60,743 nt of DNA. Source: Acidisoma sp. L85 (lineage in GTDB: Bacteria; Pseudomonadota; Alphaproteobacteria; Acetobacterales; Acetobacteraceae). Shown here piece after piece: positions 25,615 to 35,148 of the stretch. The stretch spans positions 153,518 through 214,260 of the forward strand of contig NZ_LMUQ01000037.1 of the NCBI RefSeq assembly GCF_009765865.1, read 5' to 3'. Position 1 is the stretch's first letter, and every line of letters begins with the position of its first letter. Made by a program: the position numbers and the translations under genes. The notes beneath the pieces are model-generated. The model saw nothing but the letters and a program-made list of their open reading frames with translations. It was not told the DNA's origin and ran no database searches.

Positions 25615-26889
25615 ATGCGCGTTCTGGTGGTAGGCTCCGGCGGCCGGGAACACGCGCTGGTGCGGGCGATTGCGCGCAGCCCCCTGGTGACGGGCCTCTG
25701 GTGCGCCCCGGGCAATGCCGGAATCGCGGAGCTTGCGACGCTGGTGCCCATCCCCGCCGATGACGTGGAGGCGCTGACCGCTTTCGCCGCCACGAATGCC
25801 ATCGATCTGGTCGTGCCGGGACCGGAGGCGCCGCTGGTGTTCGGTCTCGCCGATGCCTTGCAGGAGCAGGGCATACGCTGCTGCGGGCCGACCGCCGAGG
25901 CGGCGCGGCTGGAGGGCAGCAAGCAATTCGCCAAGGAGGTCGCCGACGCGGCGGGCATCCCGACGGCGCGGTGGGAGGCTTTCACCGATACCCATCACGC
26001 GCTCGAATTCGTGCGGCGGCGTGGCGCGCCGCTGGTGGTGAAGGCTGATGGTCTGGCGGCCGGCAAGGGTGTCGTGGTGGCGCAGACCGTCGAGGAGGCC
26101 GAGGCCGCGGTGATCGCCTGCATCCGCGAGGGCAGCTTCGGCGCTGCGGGGGCGACGGTGGTGATCGAGGAGTTGCTGGAGGGCCCGGAGGTTTCGGTCT
26201 TCGCCCTGTGCGACGGCACCGATGCCATCTTCCTGGGCGCGGCGCGGGATCATAAGAGGGTGGGCGACGGGGATACGGGGCCAAATACGGGCGGCATGGG
26301 CGCCATCGCGCCGCCGCCGAGCTTCACCCATGCGACCCAGCTTCAGGTGATGGAGAGCATCATCCGCCCGACGCTGGAGGAGATGACGGCGCGGGGAGCG
26401 CCGTTTCGGGGCATCCTGTTTGCCGGCATCATGCTGACCGCAGCGGGTCCCAAGCTCATCGAGTTCAATGTCCGTTTCGGCGATCCGGAATGCGAGACGC
26501 TGCTGCCGCTGCTGGAAAGCGATTTGCTGGAAGCGCTGCTGGCCGCCTGCGATGGCCGGGTGGCGGAGATCGAGCTGCGCTGGCGGCCTGAGGCTTCGGT
26601 CTCGGTCGTCATGGCGGCGCGGGGTTATCCGGGCGCCTATGCGCGCGGCGAGGCGATCGGCGGGCTGGATGGGCTGGCGGCGCTGTCCGATGTCACCGTC
26701 TGCCAGGCCGGAACGCGGGCCGAGGCGGGCGGTGTGGTTTCCGACGGGGGGCGGGTGCTGGTGGTGACGGCGACCGCGCCGAGCCTCGCTGCCGCGCGGG
26801 CTCGGGCCTATGCGGCGGTCGATGCGGTGCATTGGCCGGGCGGTTTTTGCCGGCGCGACATTGGGGATGCGTTGGCCCTGCGGGTTTGA
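25615..26889 (+). CDS. purD: Phosphoribosylamine-glycine ligase (PurD)
   Basis: Second step of purine synthesis: joins glycine to phosphoribosylamine with ATP. A 424-residue ATP-grasp enzyme. VLVVGSGGREHALV opens the N domain; GSKQFAKEVADAAGIPTARWE starts the ATP-grasp; VVKADGLAAGKGVVVA is the ATP loop; RDHKRVGDGDTGPNTGGMGA and EFNVRFGDPECE are the phosphate and metal blocks. The ATG at 25615 is preceded by GGAGGGG; the TTG at 25591 is less likely. Pairing with xseA is common in alphaproteobacteria. Confidence 0.97.
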   Translation: MRVLVVGSGGREHALVRAIARSPLVTGLWCAPGNAGIAELATLVPIPADDVEALTAFAATNAIDLVVPGPEAPLVFGLADALQEQGIRCCGPTAEAARLEGSKQFAKEVADAAGIPTARWEAFTDTHHALEFVRRRGAPLVVKADGLAAGKGVVVAQTVEEAEAAVIACIREGSFGAAGATVVIEELLEGPEVSVFALCDGTDAIFLGAARDHKRVGDGDTGPNTGGMGAIAPPPSFTHATQLQVMESIIRPTLEEMTARGAPFRGILFAGIMLTAAGPKLIEFNVRFGDPECETLLPLLESDLLEALLAACDGRVAEIELRWRPEASVSVVMAARGYPGAYARGEAIGGLDGLAALSDVTVCQAGTRAEAGGVVSDGGRVLVVTATAPSLAAARARAYAAVDAVHWPGGFCRRDIGDALALRV

Positions 26890-26926
26890 CTGAGGTCAGC
26901 CAGCGTCATCCGGCAAGCTGTCATCT

Positions 26927-27002
26927 ACCCCAAATCCCGCCTTTGCCACCAGCGACGACAGCCGCGGCGGCTCGTTTATTCACCCGAGGGCGCATTTGGG
27001 GT
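26927..27002. repeat. Long-loop inverted repeat upstream of potA
   Basis: ACCCCAAAT (26927-26935) and ATTTGGGGT (26994-27002) are exact reverse complements, enclosing GC-rich DNA with further short pairing. It lies between purD and potA and could be a purD 3' structure. Apart from this the 26890-27127 gap shows nothing recognisable. Confidence 0.35.
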
Positions 27003-27127
27003 CCATCTAAGTAGCGAGAGCGGTATGCCCAATGCGCCGAGAGATGGCACGCGCCGTGCATGGACAGAAACGACCGAGAGGCTAGTGTAGCTCGGTAAGC
27101 GTCCACCGCATTCCAGACCCTCGGAGA

Positions 27128-28219
27128 ATGGCCAGTATGGTTTCCTCGCCGTCCGGCGCCACGGCCCCCACCGCCGCGATCGTCATGCCGAGCGCATTTC
27201 CGGTAACGGCGCCCGGCACCCAGGGCGACCGGCTGATTGAGATCGCTGGAGTCGAAAAGGTCTTCGGTGATCCCAACACCGGCCACCGCGCGCTCGAAGC
27301 GATCAATATTTCCATCATGGAGAAGGAATTCTTCACGCTGCTCGGCCCCTCGGGCTGCGGCAAAACGACGCTGCTGCGCATGATCGCGGGCTTCGAGAAT
27401 CCGACGACCGGCGAAATCCGGCTGCACGGAAAGGATGTCGCAGCACTGCCGCCGCGCGAGCGGCCGGTGAATATGGTGTTCCAGAACTACGCATTGTTTC
27501 CGCATCTGACGGTTTATCAGAACGTCGCTTTCGGACTTGAGATGCTGAACTGGAAGAAGGCCGATATCACGGCCCGGGTTGACGAGATGCTTTCGCTGGT
27601 GAAACTTTCGCAGTTTCGCGGCCGCAAGCCGACGCAGCTTTCCGGCGGACAGCAACAGCGCGTGGCTTTGGCCCGTGCCCTCGCTCCTCGCCCCCAGGTG
27701 CTGCTGCTGGACGAGCCGCTTTCGGCCCTGGATCTGAAGCTGCGCAAGGAAATGCAGTTCGAACTCAAACGCCTGCAGCGCGAGACCGGCATTACCTTCG
27801 TGCTGGTGACGCATGACCAGGAGGAAGCGCTGGCGATGTCGGATCGGCTGGCGGTGATGAATACCGGCCGGGTGCAGCAGGTCGGCACACCGGAAGAGGT
27901 TTACGATCAGCCGCGCAATCGTTTCGTGGCAGATTTCATCGGCGAGGCCAATCTCATCCACGGCGCGACCCTCGGCCGCAATGCGGATGTGATGGTGGCG
28001 GTGCGGCCGGAGCGGATCGAACTCACGATGCCTGGTTTTCAGCCACGTATCCGGGGTGTGGTGGAAGCCGCGACCTTTCTTGGCTCCGACACGTTGCTCG
28101 AGATTCGCGCCGGGGAGGATCGGCTGCGCGCCCGGATCCGCGGCGCGGTGAGGCTGGAACCGGGAACCAATGTCGGGCTGAGCTGGCCCGACGATGCCGA
28201 GCGCCTGTTGGCGGATTGA
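27128..28219 (+). CDS. potA: Spermidine/putrescine-type ABC transporter ATPase
   Basis: Energises uptake of polyamines through the PotBC channel. A 363-residue protein. The ABC domain has GPSGCGKTT (Walker A, about residue 76), a Q-loop in [28 protein letters not shown] (signature), [17 protein letters not shown] (Walker B) and THDQEEAL. The C-terminal TOBE domain (about 270-363) includes VRPERIEL. It has a 30-residue Ala/Pro-rich N-terminal extension. The stop TGA precedes potB by 14 bases. First gene of the potABC-binding protein operon. Confidence 0.95.
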   Translation: MASMVSSPSGATAPTAAIVMPSAFPVTAPGTQGDRLIEIAGVEKVFGDPNTGHRALEAINISIMEKEFFTLLGPSGCGKTTLLRMIAGFENPTTGEIRLHGKDVAALPPRERPVNMVFQNYALFPHLTVYQNVAFGLEMLNWKKADITARVDEMLSLVKLSQFRGRKPTQLSGGQQQRVALARALAPRPQVLLLDEPLSALDLKLRKEMQFELKRLQRETGITFVLVTHDQEEALAMSDRLAVMNTGRVQQVGTPEEVYDQPRNRFVADFIGEANLIHGATLGRNADVMVAVRPERIELTMPGFQPRIRGVVEAATFLGSDTLLEIRAGEDRLRARIRGAVRLEPGTNVGLSWPDDAERLLAD

Positions 28220-28233
28220 GCGGGAGACTGGGC

Positions 28234-29109
28234 ATGCGCTTCCGCACCACTGGTTTCCTGCTTTTGCCGGCGGTCGCCGTGATCTTTATCTTCATGGCGA
28301 TCCCGATGCTGATCTCGCTGACCTATTCATTCCTGACCGCCAATACCTATGGGGGCGTCACCGGACCGCTCAGCGTCGGCGCCTATATTCAATTGCTGTA
28401 TGACCAGGATTTCGACGGCAGCCTGGTGTTTATGCCGGATTACATCTGGATCATCCTGCGATCGGTCTATCTCGCGGTCTTCACGACGATATTGAGCCTG
28501 GCCGTGGGTTTTCCTGTCGCCTGGTATATCGTCTGCCAGTCGGCGAACCGGCGAAAAGTCCTGTTGACGCTGGTGACCCTGCCGTTCTGGATCAATACGC
28601 TGATCCGCACCTATTGCTGGATCCTGATCCTGCGCGACGAAGGCCTGATCAACAATTTCCTAAAATGGACCGGGCTGATCACGCACCCGCTACCCTTGCT
28701 GTACAATCAGGGCGCGATCCTGCTCGGGCTGGTCTACACCTTCCTGCCGTTCATGGTGCTGCCGATCTACGCGACGCTAGAGCGGCTGGATCCTCGGCTC
28801 ATCGAAGCCGCCTACGACCTTTACGCGAACCGGGTGCAGTTGTTCCGCCGTGTCGTTTGGCCGCTGACTAAGCCCGGTGTGGCAGCCGGAACCGTGCTGG
28901 TCTTCGCGCCCGCGCTCGGCGCCTTCCTGCAGCCCGATCTGCTTGGCGGCGGCAAGCAATTGCTCATCGGCAGCCTCATCGAGATGCAATTCACCTCCTC
29001 CCGCAACTGGCCCTTCGGCGCGGCACTGGCGACACTGGTGACGCTGGCCGTGGTCGCGGCACTGGTGTGGCAGAACCGACGCGGCAAATCCGTGGAGGCG
29101 CAAGCATGA
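28234..29109 (+). CDS. potB: Spermidine/putrescine-type ABC transporter permease (PotB)
   Basis: One of two channel subunits. A 291-residue protein with six transmembrane helices and the binding-protein-dependent EAA loop, IEAAYDLYANRVQLFRRVVWPLTKPG. The ATG at 28234 follows GGGAG at good spacing; the longer frame begins at a TTG. The stop overlaps the potC ATG (ATGA), so translation is coupled. Confidence 0.94.
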   Translation: MRFRTTGFLLLPAVAVIFIFMAIPMLISLTYSFLTANTYGGVTGPLSVGAYIQLLYDQDFDGSLVFMPDYIWIILRSVYLAVFTTILSLAVGFPVAWYIVCQSANRRKVLLTLVTLPFWINTLIRTYCWILILRDEGLINNFLKWTGLITHPLPLLYNQGAILLGLVYTFLPFMVLPIYATLERLDPRLIEAAYDLYANRVQLFRRVVWPLTKPGVAAGTVLVFAPALGAFLQPDLLGGGKQLLIGSLIEMQFTSSRNWPFGAALATLVTLAVVAALVWQNRRGKSVEAQA

Positions 29110-30008
29110 GCGCCGCCACCAATGCCAGCCACGCGATCCATGCGAAGTCCGCCGAAGCGAAGCGGCGCCGGCGGCGGCCTTTCGACTGGCGGCATAATCC
29201 GGGGTTCGGTCCCTTCACGCTGCTGGTGATGCTGTTCCTCTACACGCCGCTGGTTGTGCTGGTGATCTTTGCCTTCAATGCCAACCGGCTGGTGACGATC
29301 TGGAGCGGCTTCAGCTTCAAATGGTTCGTCTCCGTAGCCAATAACGGAGATATCCGGCACGCCGCCTATATCAGCGTGCTAGTCGGTGTTCTCGCGACGA
29401 TCTGCTCAACCGCGATCGCCATCGCCGCCGCCTTGGGTTTCGAGCGCGGCGGCTGGTTTCGCGGACGCGGCAGCGCCATCGGCCTGGTCACCATGCCGCT
29501 GGTGGTGCCCGAGATCGTCACCGCCATCACCACGCTGATTTTCTTTTCCGCGATCGGCTTTCACAGCGGCGTGCTGAACCTGGTCATCGCGCATACGGTG
29601 TTCTGCATTCCCTTCGCGATGCTGCCGATCCAGGCGCGTCTCAACACCTTGGGCGCTGGATATGAGGAAGCCGCGCGTGATCTCTACGGCAGCGAATGGC
29701 GCATCTTTCTGCGCATCACGCTGCCACTGATGTCGCCGGGCATCATGGCGGGGGCGATCCTTGCCTTCGTCACGTCGCTCGACGACTTCCTGATCAGCTT
29801 CATGGTCAGCAGCGCGGGCTCCACCACCCTGCCCGTCTATGTCTACGGCATGATGCGACTGGGCGTGACGCCCGAGGTCAATGCGATCTCGGCTGTCCTG
29901 CTCGTGATCTCGGCGGCGCTTGCCTTGGTCGCGTTCATCATCAGCCGCCCAAGCGAGGCCGCGACGGCCGCCGCTGCGGGAACACCGCAGACGGCCGCCA
30001 CGCTCTAG
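29106..30008 (+). CDS. potC: Spermidine/putrescine-type ABC transporter permease (PotC)
   Basis: Second channel subunit, 300 residues. A basic N-terminus (KRRRRRPFDW) precedes six helices, which fits the positive-inside rule. The EAA loop is YEEAARDLYGSEWRIFLRITLPLMSPG, and SLDDFLISFMVS is the conserved PotC/PotI block. The tail is Ala/Thr-rich. A 24-base gap precedes the first binding protein. Confidence 0.94.
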   Translation: MSAATNASHAIHAKSAEAKRRRRRPFDWRHNPGFGPFTLLVMLFLYTPLVVLVIFAFNANRLVTIWSGFSFKWFVSVANNGDIRHAAYISVLVGVLATICSTAIAIAAALGFERGGWFRGRGSAIGLVTMPLVVPEIVTAITTLIFFSAIGFHSGVLNLVIAHTVFCIPFAMLPIQARLNTLGAGYEEAARDLYGSEWRIFLRITLPLMSPGIMAGAILAFVTSLDDFLISFMVSSAGSTTLPVYVYGMMRLGVTPEVNAISAVLLVISAALALVAFIISRPSEAATAAAAGTPQTAATL

Positions 30009-30032
30009 AACACTCACCAACCGGAGACTTCC

Positions 30033-31085
30033 ATGACGCCGTTCCGTTCGCTCCTCGCGCTCTGTCTGAGCGCCACCGCTTTGGCGGCGCTGCCCGCCGC
30101 ACGGCCCGCCCAGGCCGCCGATCCCGGCATGCTGCATATCTTCAACTGGACCGACTACACGTCTCCGGACATGCTGAAGAAGTTCACCAAGGAGACGGGC
30201 ATCAAGGTCACGCTCGATACCTATGATTCGAACGAGACTTTGCTCGCCAAGCTCAAGGCCGGCACGACGGGCTACGATATCGTGGTGCCCAGCAGCGACT
30301 TCGTGAAGATCTTCGTGAGCCAGGGGCTGCTGCAGAACGCCGATGTCGCCAGTATGGCGAACTTCAAGAATTTGGAAGAGCGCTGGAAGACCCGCGCGTG
30401 GGATCCGCAGGCCGAATACACCGTGCCATGGCAATGGGGCACGACGTCCTTCATCTATGACACCAAGGTCTATCCGGGGCCGGTCGATAGCCTCGAGACG
30501 CTGTTCAAGCCGCCGGCGGTGTTCAAAGGTCAGGTCGGCATGTTCGGCTCTCCGAGCGAGGTCATCAACCTCGCGCTGATCTATCTCGGCAAGCCGGTCT
30601 GCAACTCGAACCCGCCCGACCTGAAGGAAGTGAATGCGCTGCTGGAGGCGCAGAAGCCTTTCGTGAAGGTTTATAACTCGGACGGCATCGAGGATCGTAT
30701 GGCATCGGGCGAGACCACGATGCATGAGGTTTGGTCCGGCGATGGCGAGCGTGCGCGCGTGCAGCGGCCGACGCTGAAGTATGTCTATGCCAAGGAAGGC
30801 GGCATCGGCTGGATGGACAACCTCGCGATTCCGGTCGGCGCGCCGGATGTCGAGAACGCGAAGAAGTTCATGAACTTCATGATGGACCCGGAAAACGCGG
30901 CGCTTGAGAGCGATTTCGCGGGATACCAGAATGCTGTGGTTGGTTCGAACAAGTTCCTCAAGCCGCAGCTTGCCTCGGCCCCGGAGTTCAATCCGCCCGC
31001 CGATTATAAGATCACCTTCGCGCCGGGCTGCCCGCCGGCCGCGACGAAGGATTACGACCGGATCTGGACGCTGCTGCGGAAGTAG
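30033..31085 (+). CDS. potF: Polyamine-binding periplasmic protein 1 (PotD/PotF-like)
   Basis: Delivers polyamine to PotABC in the periplasm. A 350-residue protein with a signal peptide ending in ARPAQAAD. Mature start LHIFNWTDYTSPD carries the Trp/Tyr ligand-stacking residues; DIVVPSSDFV, PWQWGTTSFIYD and VWSGDGERARVQ follow. The Trp and Asp of VWSGD correspond to PotF residues that clamp the amine end, and GWMDN retains a further Asp. So canonical diamine or spermidine binding is expected. It closes the operon; a strong hairpin follows. About 60 percent or more of residues match the second binding protein at 33031 by eye. Confidence 0.93.
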   Translation: MTPFRSLLALCLSATALAALPAARPAQAADPGMLHIFNWTDYTSPDMLKKFTKETGIKVTLDTYDSNETLLAKLKAGTTGYDIVVPSSDFVKIFVSQGLLQNADVASMANFKNLEERWKTRAWDPQAEYTVPWQWGTTSFIYDTKVYPGPVDSLETLFKPPAVFKGQVGMFGSPSEVINLALIYLGKPVCNSNPPDLKEVNALLEAQKPFVKVYNSDGIEDRMASGETTMHEVWSGDGERARVQRPTLKYVYAKEGGIGWMDNLAIPVGAPDVENAKKFMNFMMDPENAALESDFAGYQNAVVGSNKFLKPQLASAPEFNPPADYKITFAPGCPPAATKDYDRIWTLLRK

Positions 31086-31094
31086 GTGGTTCAG

Positions 31095-31126
31095 GCCTGC
31101 CCGCCTCATGTGTGAGGCGGGCAGGC
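31095..31126 (+). terminator. Strong hairpin after the pot operon
   Basis: A perfect 14-base stem: GCCTGCCCGCCTCA (31095-31108) with TGAGGCGGGCAGGC (31113-31126), loop TGTG. It starts 10 bases after the binding-protein stop. No T-run follows; it probably ends or stabilises the pot mRNA and lies immediately before repeat copy 2. Confidence 0.6.
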
Positions 31127-31130
31127 TGCA

Positions 31131-31287
31131 GGACATCTATTGTTCGAACCGTTCTCACACCATTCCGTCATGCTCGGCGAAGGCAGAGCATCCAGGTCTT
31201 GCTTACGGCGCCAAGGAAGGACGTGGATGGCACGCCTTCGCGTGCCATGACGGATCTTGAATTACGGTTCGAGAATAGATCATCACG
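31131..31287 (-). repeat. MITE-like palindromic repeat, copy 2 of 5 (inverted)
   Basis: Same element as at 2151, on the other strand: GGACATCTATTGTTCGAACC at one end, GTCATGCTCGGC...GCAGAGCATCCA hairpin, then GTGGATGGCACGCC...GCGTGCCATGACGG hairpin, ending GATCATCACG. It lies between convergent genes, and the TGA stop of the amidohydrolase falls inside its conserved TGATGATC end. No CTAG remains at its ends. Confidence 0.75.
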
Positions 31288-32962
31288 CGCCCGTCCGGTA
31301 AGCCACAACCCCATCGCATATCGTCATCACAGGACGCAACTCTCTCACCGCCTCGGGCGCCGTCTTCACGATGTCGCCTGACAGGATCACGATATCCGCG
31401 AGATAGCCTGGCGTGAGCTGGCCCTTGCGGTCCTCCATGAACTCCACCCATGCGCTGTCTCGCGTATAAGCGGCGAGTGCCTGATCCAGGCTTGGGCGGT
31501 GGTCGGGCAGGTCCGCGCGCCACGGCTTGCGTGTCAGGGCGTCGCCGATCGAGGCGAGCGGGTCGAGCGGGGAAACCGGCCAGTCGGTCGCGAAGACCAG
31601 CTTGGCGCCGGCGTCGCGCAGCGTCTTCCAGGCGTAGGCGTAGGGCCACTTCGCCTCCCCGATGCGGGAGATCGTGGGCTGGAGCGGCAGACCGGCCGAG
31701 CCGGGCGGATGCGGCGGCTGCATCGAGGCAACAACTCCGAGGGCGGCGAAGCGCGGCACGTCGTCCGGGCTCACCACTTCGATATGCTCGATGCGGTGGC
31801 GGCTGTCTCGCGCGCCATTCGCCTCGCGCGCCGCCGCGTAGCCGTCGAGCACGATGCGGACGGCGCCATCGCCGATCGCATGGACAGCGATCTGCAATCC
31901 GCGACGATCGGCCTCGATCGCGACATCCCGGAAGTGTTCGGCGGTGAACAGGGGCTCGCCGCGCCAGCCGGGGCGGTCGGCGTAATCGTTCAGCATCACG
32001 GCGGTCCATGAGTCGAGAACCCCATCGACGAAGACCTTCACGAAGCCGGATTGCAGCCGGTCATCGCGGTAGTCCTCGTTCATCCGGGAGGCTCGGGCCA
32101 ATGCGTCGAGCGGCATGAACTCCTTCATGTGGAAAGGCACGCGCACCCGGGCGGTGAGGTCGCCAGTGGCGTCGATCTCGCGCAGCAGGTCGAGGGTGTA
32201 GCGATTGCCGTCCATGTTTTGGATCGAGGTGATGCCATGTTGCGCGCAGTAATCGAGGCCGCGCTTTAACGTCGCGCGGTCAGCAGCGCGTTCGGCCTCG
32301 GTCAGGCTCGCATCGGGTTCAAGGCCGGCGATACCGAGCCTGGCGCGTGCGCCGGCGCGGTCGAGCCCATAGACCGGATCGAAGGCTTCGCGCTCCCGCA
32401 GCTCGCCCTGGGCGAGACCGCCCGCTTCCATCACGATTTCATTGCCCGGACCGAGCTTGCGGCCGTGCAGGATGCCGGCCTGGTCGAGCGCGATCGTATT
32501 GGCCCAGGCGGTGTGAGAGTCGGGTGCCAGAAGCATCAGCGGGCGGTTGGGCAGGATGCGGTCGAGGTGATGGCGGCTGAGTGGCTCGGTCGCTGACAGG
32601 ATGGTGTAGTCGGCGGATTGGCCGATGATGAGGCCGTCCCCGGGATTGGCGCGGTCGAAATCCTGGATCGCGCGTTGTAGGTCGCCGAAGCCTTGGACGC
32701 CGCGAAGCTGGAGATGGGACAGCGCTGCCGCGCCGAGGAAGAGGTGCATATGGCCTTCGTTGAAGCCGGGGAGCACGGTGCCGCCCCCCGCCTCGATCAC
32801 GCGGGTTCGCGGGCCGCGCAGGGCGCCGATCTCCTCCGCGGTGCCAACGGCGGCGATGCGGTTGGCGATGATGGCGATCGCTTGGGCCGTGGGGCGTTGG
32901 GGGTCCATCGTCAGTATTTGACCGCCCTGGATGATGATGTCCGCCGTATCGCTCACCGCCAT
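31283..32962 (-). CDS. YtcJ-type metal-dependent amidohydrolase
   Basis: A 559-residue amidohydrolase-superfamily enzyme. LPGFNEGHMHLFLGAAAL has the His-x-His metal pair, VHAIGDGAVRIVLDGY and HRIEHIEVVSPDDV have further metal His residues, and VFATDWPVSPLDPL the catalytic Asp. Family members hydrolyse N-acyl or formamide bonds; the substrate here is unknown. The start ATG at 32960-32962 is preceded by AAAGGGG. It is convergent with the pot operon and divergent from the second binding protein, so it is not co-transcribed with either but lies within the polyamine region. Confidence 0.9.
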   Translation of the reverse strand: MAVSDTADIIIQGGQILTMDPQRPTAQAIAIIANRIAAVGTAEEIGALRGPRTRVIEAGGGTVLPGFNEGHMHLFLGAAALSHLQLRGVQGFGDLQRAIQDFDRANPGDGLIIGQSADYTILSATEPLSRHHLDRILPNRPLMLLAPDSHTAWANTIALDQAGILHGRKLGPGNEIVMEAGGLAQGELREREAFDPVYGLDRAGARARLGIAGLEPDASLTEAERAADRATLKRGLDYCAQHGITSIQNMDGNRYTLDLLREIDATGDLTARVRVPFHMKEFMPLDALARASRMNEDYRDDRLQSGFVKVFVDGVLDSWTAVMLNDYADRPGWRGEPLFTAEHFRDVAIEADRRGLQIAVHAIGDGAVRIVLDGYAAAREANGARDSRHRIEHIEVVSPDDVPRFAALGVVASMQPPHPPGSAGLPLQPTISRIGEAKWPYAYAWKTLRDAGAKLVFATDWPVSPLDPLASIGDALTRKPWRADLPDHRPSLDQALAAYTRDSAWVEFMEDRKGQLTPGYLADIVILSGDIVKTAPEAVRELRPVMTICDGVVAYRTGA

Positions 32963-33030
32963 CCCCTTTGAAACCTGGCGCGGCGCAGATAGCATGGTTC
33001 AGGAATTTTTAAGAGATGAGGTGCCCCGCC

Positions 33031-34080
33031 ATGACCAGTTGGAAATCCTGGCTAGGTCTGACAATCGCCGCAGCAGCCTTCGCCGTGCCGGCGTTTCAGG
33101 CCGCGCGGGCGGCGGATGCCGGGGTGCTGCATATCTACAACTGGACCGATTATACGGCGCCCGATCTCCTCACGAAATTCACCAAGGAAACCGGAATCAA
33201 GGTCTCGCTCGATACCTATGATTCGAACGAGACGCTGCTTGCCAAGCTGAAGGCGGGGGCAACGGGCTATGACGTGGTGATCGCATCGAGCGATTTCGTG
33301 CCCATTCTGATCGACCAGAAGCTCATCCAGCCTGTCGATGCCGCGAGCATGAGCAATTTCAGCCATCTGGCGCCGCAGTGGAAGGCACGGACCTGGGATC
33401 CGAAGGCGGAATACACGGTGCCGTGGCAGTGGGGCACGACCTCGTTCGTGTATGACACCAAGGTCTATCCCGACCCGGTTGACAGCATGGCGACGCTGTT
33501 TACCCCGCCTGCCGTGTTCAAGGGCCAGATCGGCATGTTCGGCTCGCCGAGCGAGGTGATCGGCATGGCGCTGGTTTATCTCGGCAAGCCGCCCTGCAAT
33601 GAGGATCCCACGACCTTGAAGGCGGTGATGGCGATGCTGGAGGCGCAGAAGCCGTTTGTGAAGGTCTATAATTCGGATGGAATTCTCGACCGCATGACAT
33701 CCGGCGAGACAACGATGAGCATGGAGTGGTCAGGCGGCGCCGCCCGCATCCGTGCCGCGAAGCCGACAGTGCGTTACGTTTATCCGAAAGAAGGCATTGT
33801 CGGCTGGATGGATAATCTCGCTGTGCCGGTCGGCGCGCCCGATGCCGAGAACGCGAAAAAGTTCCTCAACTTCCTGATGGATCCGCAGAACGCCGCCATC
33901 GAGACCAATTTCGCTGGCTATCAGAATGGCGTTGATGGCAGCAATGCTTTCGTCAAGCCGGAGATCGTCAACGCGCCTGAATACAATACGCCGAAGGATG
34001 AGAAGCTCAGCTTCACGCCGTCCTGCCCCGCCAAGGCGACGAAGGATTACGATCGGATCTGGACCCTGCTGCGCAAGTAA
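33031..34080 (+). CDS. Polyamine-type periplasmic binding protein 2, altered ligand site
   Basis: A 349-residue paralogue of the protein at 30033, with signal peptide ending in ARAADAG and the same blocks LHIYNWTDYTAPD, KETGIKVSLDTYDSNETLL, PWQWGTTSFVYD and GWMDN. The site VWSGDGERA of paralogue 1 is here MEWSGGAARI: the acidic residue that in PotF contacts the ligand amine is Gly. The gene after it encodes an acetylpolyamine deacetylase, 14 bases on, so this protein may prefer acetylated polyamines and share PotABC. GAGGTG 7 bases before the ATG at 33031 decides the start over 33016. Confidence 0.9.
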   Translation: MTSWKSWLGLTIAAAAFAVPAFQAARAADAGVLHIYNWTDYTAPDLLTKFTKETGIKVSLDTYDSNETLLAKLKAGATGYDVVIASSDFVPILIDQKLIQPVDAASMSNFSHLAPQWKARTWDPKAEYTVPWQWGTTSFVYDTKVYPDPVDSMATLFTPPAVFKGQIGMFGSPSEVIGMALVYLGKPPCNEDPTTLKAVMAMLEAQKPFVKVYNSDGILDRMTSGETTMSMEWSGGAARIRAAKPTVRYVYPKEGIVGWMDNLAVPVGAPDAENAKKFLNFLMDPQNAAIETNFAGYQNGVDGSNAFVKPEIVNAPEYNTPKDEKLSFTPSCPAKATKDYDRIWTLLRK

Positions 34081-34094
34081 TCGGGAGACAGGGG

Positions 34095-35123
34095 ATGGAA
34101 ACGATCTTCAGCGCGGACCACGCGCTGCATGCGAGCCCGGGTGAGTTGATCTCGGGCGAGTTCTCTCCGGCTTTCGAGAAACCGGAGAGAGCGGAGATCA
34201 TTCTGGCGCGGGTCAAGGAAGTCAGGCTTGGCGCGGTACGCGCGCCGGATCGCTTTCCGCGTGAGGCGATCACGCGGATTCACGATGCGCGCATGGTCGA
34301 TCTGCTGGAGACGGCGGCGGCGGATTGGGCGGCGCTGGGACGTAAGGATGGGGCTTTTCCATACACCTTCGCAGCTGACGGCATGCGTGCGGACCGTTTA
34401 TCTAAGAATGTGGAAGGCCGGCTTGCGCGGTATTGCTTCGACGCCGGGACGCCCATCACGAAGACGAGCTGGCAGGCGATCCGCAGCTCGGCCGATGTCG
34501 CGCTGACGGGTGCGAAGGCGATCACGGAGGGGGCGCCGGCGATCTTCTCGCTTTGCCGGCCGCCCGGCCATCATGCGGGGTCGAACCATTATGGCGGCTA
34601 TTGTTTCCTCAACAATGCCGCGATCGCGGCGCAGGCTTTGTTGGATGGCGGGGCGAAACGCGTTGCTATCCTGGATGTCGATTACCATCACGGCAATGGC
34701 ACGCAGCATATCTTCTACGACCGCTCCGACGTGCTGGTGGTGAATATCCACGCCACGCCGGATCAGGAATTTCCCTATCTGCTGGGCTTCGATGACGAGC
34801 CCGGACGCGGCGCAGGCGAAGGCTTCAACCTTAACCTGCCATTGCCTTGGGGAAGTGGCTGGGAAGAATGGGGCGCGGCTTTGGAGACGGGGTGCCGGAG
34901 GGTGGAGGAATACGGGCCGGATGTCGTGCTCGTGTCGCTTGGTGTCGATACCTACAAGAAGGATCCGATCTCGCATTTCAAACTCGACCACGATGACTTC
35001 ATCCGGATCGGCGAGCGAGTCGCGAAGCTGCGACGCCCGACATTGTTCGTGATGGAGGGCGGCTATGCGGTGGTGGAGATCGGCATCAATGCGGTGAATG
35101 TGTTGACGGGATTCGAGGGCTAG
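34095..35123 (+). CDS. Acetylpolyamine amidohydrolase / class II histone-deacetylase-family protein
   Basis: Zinc deacetylase; members such as Mycoplana ramosa APAH remove acetyl groups from acetylputrescine and acetylspermidine. A 342-residue protein, the APAH length. PPGHHAGS gives the catalytic His159-His160; LDVDYHHGNGTQ gives zinc Asp196 and His198; VSLGVDTYKKDPI gives the third zinc Asp; MEGGYAV carries the transition-state Tyr. Placement directly after a polyamine-type binding protein strongly favours acetylpolyamines over other acyl amides. GGGAG precedes the ATG. The product polyamines could enter the general pool. Confidence 0.92.
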   Translation: METIFSADHALHASPGELISGEFSPAFEKPERAEIILARVKEVRLGAVRAPDRFPREAITRIHDARMVDLLETAAADWAALGRKDGAFPYTFAADGMRADRLSKNVEGRLARYCFDAGTPITKTSWQAIRSSADVALTGAKAITEGAPAIFSLCRPPGHHAGSNHYGGYCFLNNAAIAAQALLDGGAKRVAILDVDYHHGNGTQHIFYDRSDVLVVNIHATPDQEFPYLLGFDDEPGRGAGEGFNLNLPLPWGSGWEEWGAALETGCRRVEEYGPDVVLVSLGVDTYKKDPISHFKLDHDDFIRIGERVAKLRRPTLFVMEGGYAVVEIGINAVNVLTGFEG

Positions 35124-35148
35124 AGACGGACGTCCGACATATGCGCGC

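Noticed and set aside
24799-26832. 677-codon frame antisense to purD and over xseA
   Set aside because: It crosses two well-supported genes in the wrong frames and has no family pattern.
33016-33030. Earlier ATG for the second binding protein
   Set aside because: GAGGTG spaces correctly to the ATG at 33031, and the signal peptide starts there.
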